Shown piece after piece: positions 4,946 to 6,153 of a stretch of DNA of 6,153 bases. The DNA comes from Candidatus Bathyarchaeota archaeon. Lineage in GTDB: Archaea > Thermoproteota > Bathyarchaeia > Bathyarchaeales > Bathyarchaeaceae. The DNA lies in the NCBI GenBank assembly GCA_023136395.1, contig JAGLRI010000079.1, positions 1-6,153 of the forward strand, in the 5' to 3' direction. Within the stretch, counting starts at the first letter, position 1. The number at the start of each line of letters is the position of its first letter. The notes beneath the pieces are model-generated. The model did no database searches, was not told the DNA's origin, and was given only the letters and a program-made list of their open reading frames with translations. Both the position numbers and the translations under genes were made by a program.

Positions 4946-6153
4946 ATGGAAATGATTGGAAGTATAATATCTGGAAAACATGGAAATATTTTGATAAGAC
5001 AAAAAAGTGGAGCTGAGGTCGAGTTAGGCGATCTTCTTATCGTAGAACATCAGGATACATTTCTTCTTCTCCAAGTACATGACGTTGTTTATGGGAGTCA
5101 GATACCTGTAAAACATCTAGAAATGGTCTCGGGTATGAAACTAGAAGGTTATACTGCTGAGTTAGATTTCATCGACCCAAACTTGAGAAACTATGGTATA
5201 ATACATGTAAAAGCCGTTGCACAAATCAAAGATGGTAATGTACGCATACCAAAAACGCTTCCACCTTTTATGGGAGATGTCAGACACGTATTAAAAGAGG
5301 ATTTCGATTTTTTGACAAAACCATCTAACCCAGTTTATTTTGGGAATATTAGAAGCGGTTCAAAAGTTTTGGATGTCCCCGTTTATCTTAATGGTCTAGA
5401 TGTTTTTACCCATCATGTCCTAGTACCAGCTACAACTGGTAGAGGAAAAAGCAATCTTATCAAAATCATGTTATGGGATGTTTTAAACAAAGATTTTTGT
5501 GGAATTTTAGTTCTAGATCCGCATGATGAGTATTTTGGAAGACACGGAAAAGGCATAAAAGATCACCCTATGAGCAAGAAATATCTCACGTATTATAGTC
5601 CAAAACCTGTCAGAGGTTCATTGTCGCTCATTTTTAATATCACTCTGATTAAGCCATGGCATTTCAGAGGAATAATTAGCTTAACAGAAGCTCAACAACA
5701 AGCGATGTATGTAGCGTATAACATGTACCAAGCGAATTGGTTAATCGAAGTTGCCAGAGGAACTCCATTACAAAACGTTGACCAAAGAACGACTAGTGTT
5801 CTTCAAAGAAAAATGGATACGCTTTTAGGGATACATGCAGACGACCAGGGTAACGTTCATTCTAGGACAAACGTTTTCAGCACTTCATTAGGCCTGTCAA
5901 CTCTAAAAGATATATTAAATGGATTAGAACAAGGAAAGAAGATCATTCTTGATACATCGCTTTTTACTGACGAGGTTGAATTATTAATTGGCAGCATGGT
6001 CCTCCAAGAGATTCTTTATCGATACAAAAACTACAAACAAAAAGGTACATTAACAGACAAGGCTGTTGTTAGCGTGATTTTAGAAGAAGCTCCCAGAGTC
6101 CTAAGCACAGAAGTGCTCACATCACTCGGAAAAAACATCTATAGCGATATTGC
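4946..6153 (+). CDS. herA: HerA, hexameric DNA-translocating ATPase (partial, C-terminus off the window)
   Basis: 402 codons are open from ATG 4946 to the window edge; family members have about 500-600 residues, so roughly the last 100 or more are missing, including the usual arginine-finger region. HerA is a hexameric bidirectional ATPase of the FtsK-HerA group that pumps DNA into NurA during double-strand break repair. Residues 1 to about 125 form the HAS beta-barrel (GKHGNILIR, then strands with LLQVHD and QIPVKHLEMV). The ATPase core follows: Walker A ATTGRGKSN (162-170), Walker B region GILVLDPHDEY (186-196) and, after a helical insert (about 245-300), the glutamate-bearing strand VILEEAPRVL (377-386). 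Position 383 is Pro where many relatives have His (EEAH). The P-loop's first Gly is Ala, which the general motif allows. It is the second gene of the operon with nurA. Confidence 0.94.
   Translation, partial: MEMIGSIISGKHGNILIRQKSGAEVELGDLLIVEHQDTFLLLQVHDVVYGSQIPVKHLEMVSGMKLEGYTAELDFIDPNLRNYGIIHVKAVAQIKDGNVRIPKTLPPFMGDVRHVLKEDFDFLTKPSNPVYFGNIRSGSKVLDVPVYLNGLDVFTHHVLVPATTGRGKSNLIKIMLWDVLNKDFCGILVLDPHDEYFGRHGKGIKDHPMSKKYLTYYSPKPVRGSLSLIFNITLIKPWHFRGIISLTEAQQQAMYVAYNMYQANWLIEVARGTPLQNVDQRTTSVLQRKMDTLLGIHADDQGNVHSRTNVFSTSLGLSTLKDILNGLEQGKKIILDTSLFTDEVELLIGSMVLQEILYRYKNYKQKGTLTDKAVVSVILEEAPRVLSTEVLTSLGKNIYSDI

Overview
The window looks like AT-rich archaeal chromosome, most likely from the TACK/Thermoproteota side. 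That rank is inferred from gene content and gene style, not from a marker gene. The archaeal evidence is: (i) a nurA-herA end-resection pair; (ii) TATA-like boxes about 45-55 nt upstream of start codons; (iii) Shine-Dalgarno sites matching the archaeal 16S tail (AGGTGAT, GGAGGT); (iv) free use of TTG and GTG starts. I found no rRNA, tRNA, CRISPR array or intact insertion sequence.

Layout: 1-912 (-) is an integral-membrane acyltransferase of the DUF1624/HGSNAT-like type, cut off at its C-terminus by the window edge. 913-1505 has no intact gene. It holds a perfect 11-bp dyad, a strong TATA-like box with a ribosome binding site leading into an ORF that stops at once, and scraps that could be a decayed gene. 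1506-1892 (-) and 2101-2550 (+) are two unrelated small cupin proteins, arranged head to head around a roughly 210-bp divergent intergenic region rich in short dyads. 2686-3330 (-) is a metallo-beta-lactamase-fold hydrolase, convergent with the second cupin, with an Asp in place of one metal-ligand His. 3331-3822 is an intergenic region carrying two promoters and one doubtful 42-codon ORF. 3823-4944 (+) is nurA and 4946-6153 (+) is herA, which runs off the right edge.

The only clear functional unit is nurA-herA: one promoter, a 1-nt gap, and each gene with its own Shine-Dalgarno site. The products should form the NurA nuclease-HerA hexameric ATPase complex that resects DNA ends with Mre11-Rad50 in homologous recombination. 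Everything to the left is single-gene transcription units (membrane acyltransferase, two cupins, MBL hydrolase) with no shared pathway that I can demonstrate. I see no convincing new multi-gene system. The best second looks are the divergent cupin control region, the ligand swaps in the second cupin and the MBL protein, and the decayed-gene tract at 1100-1500.
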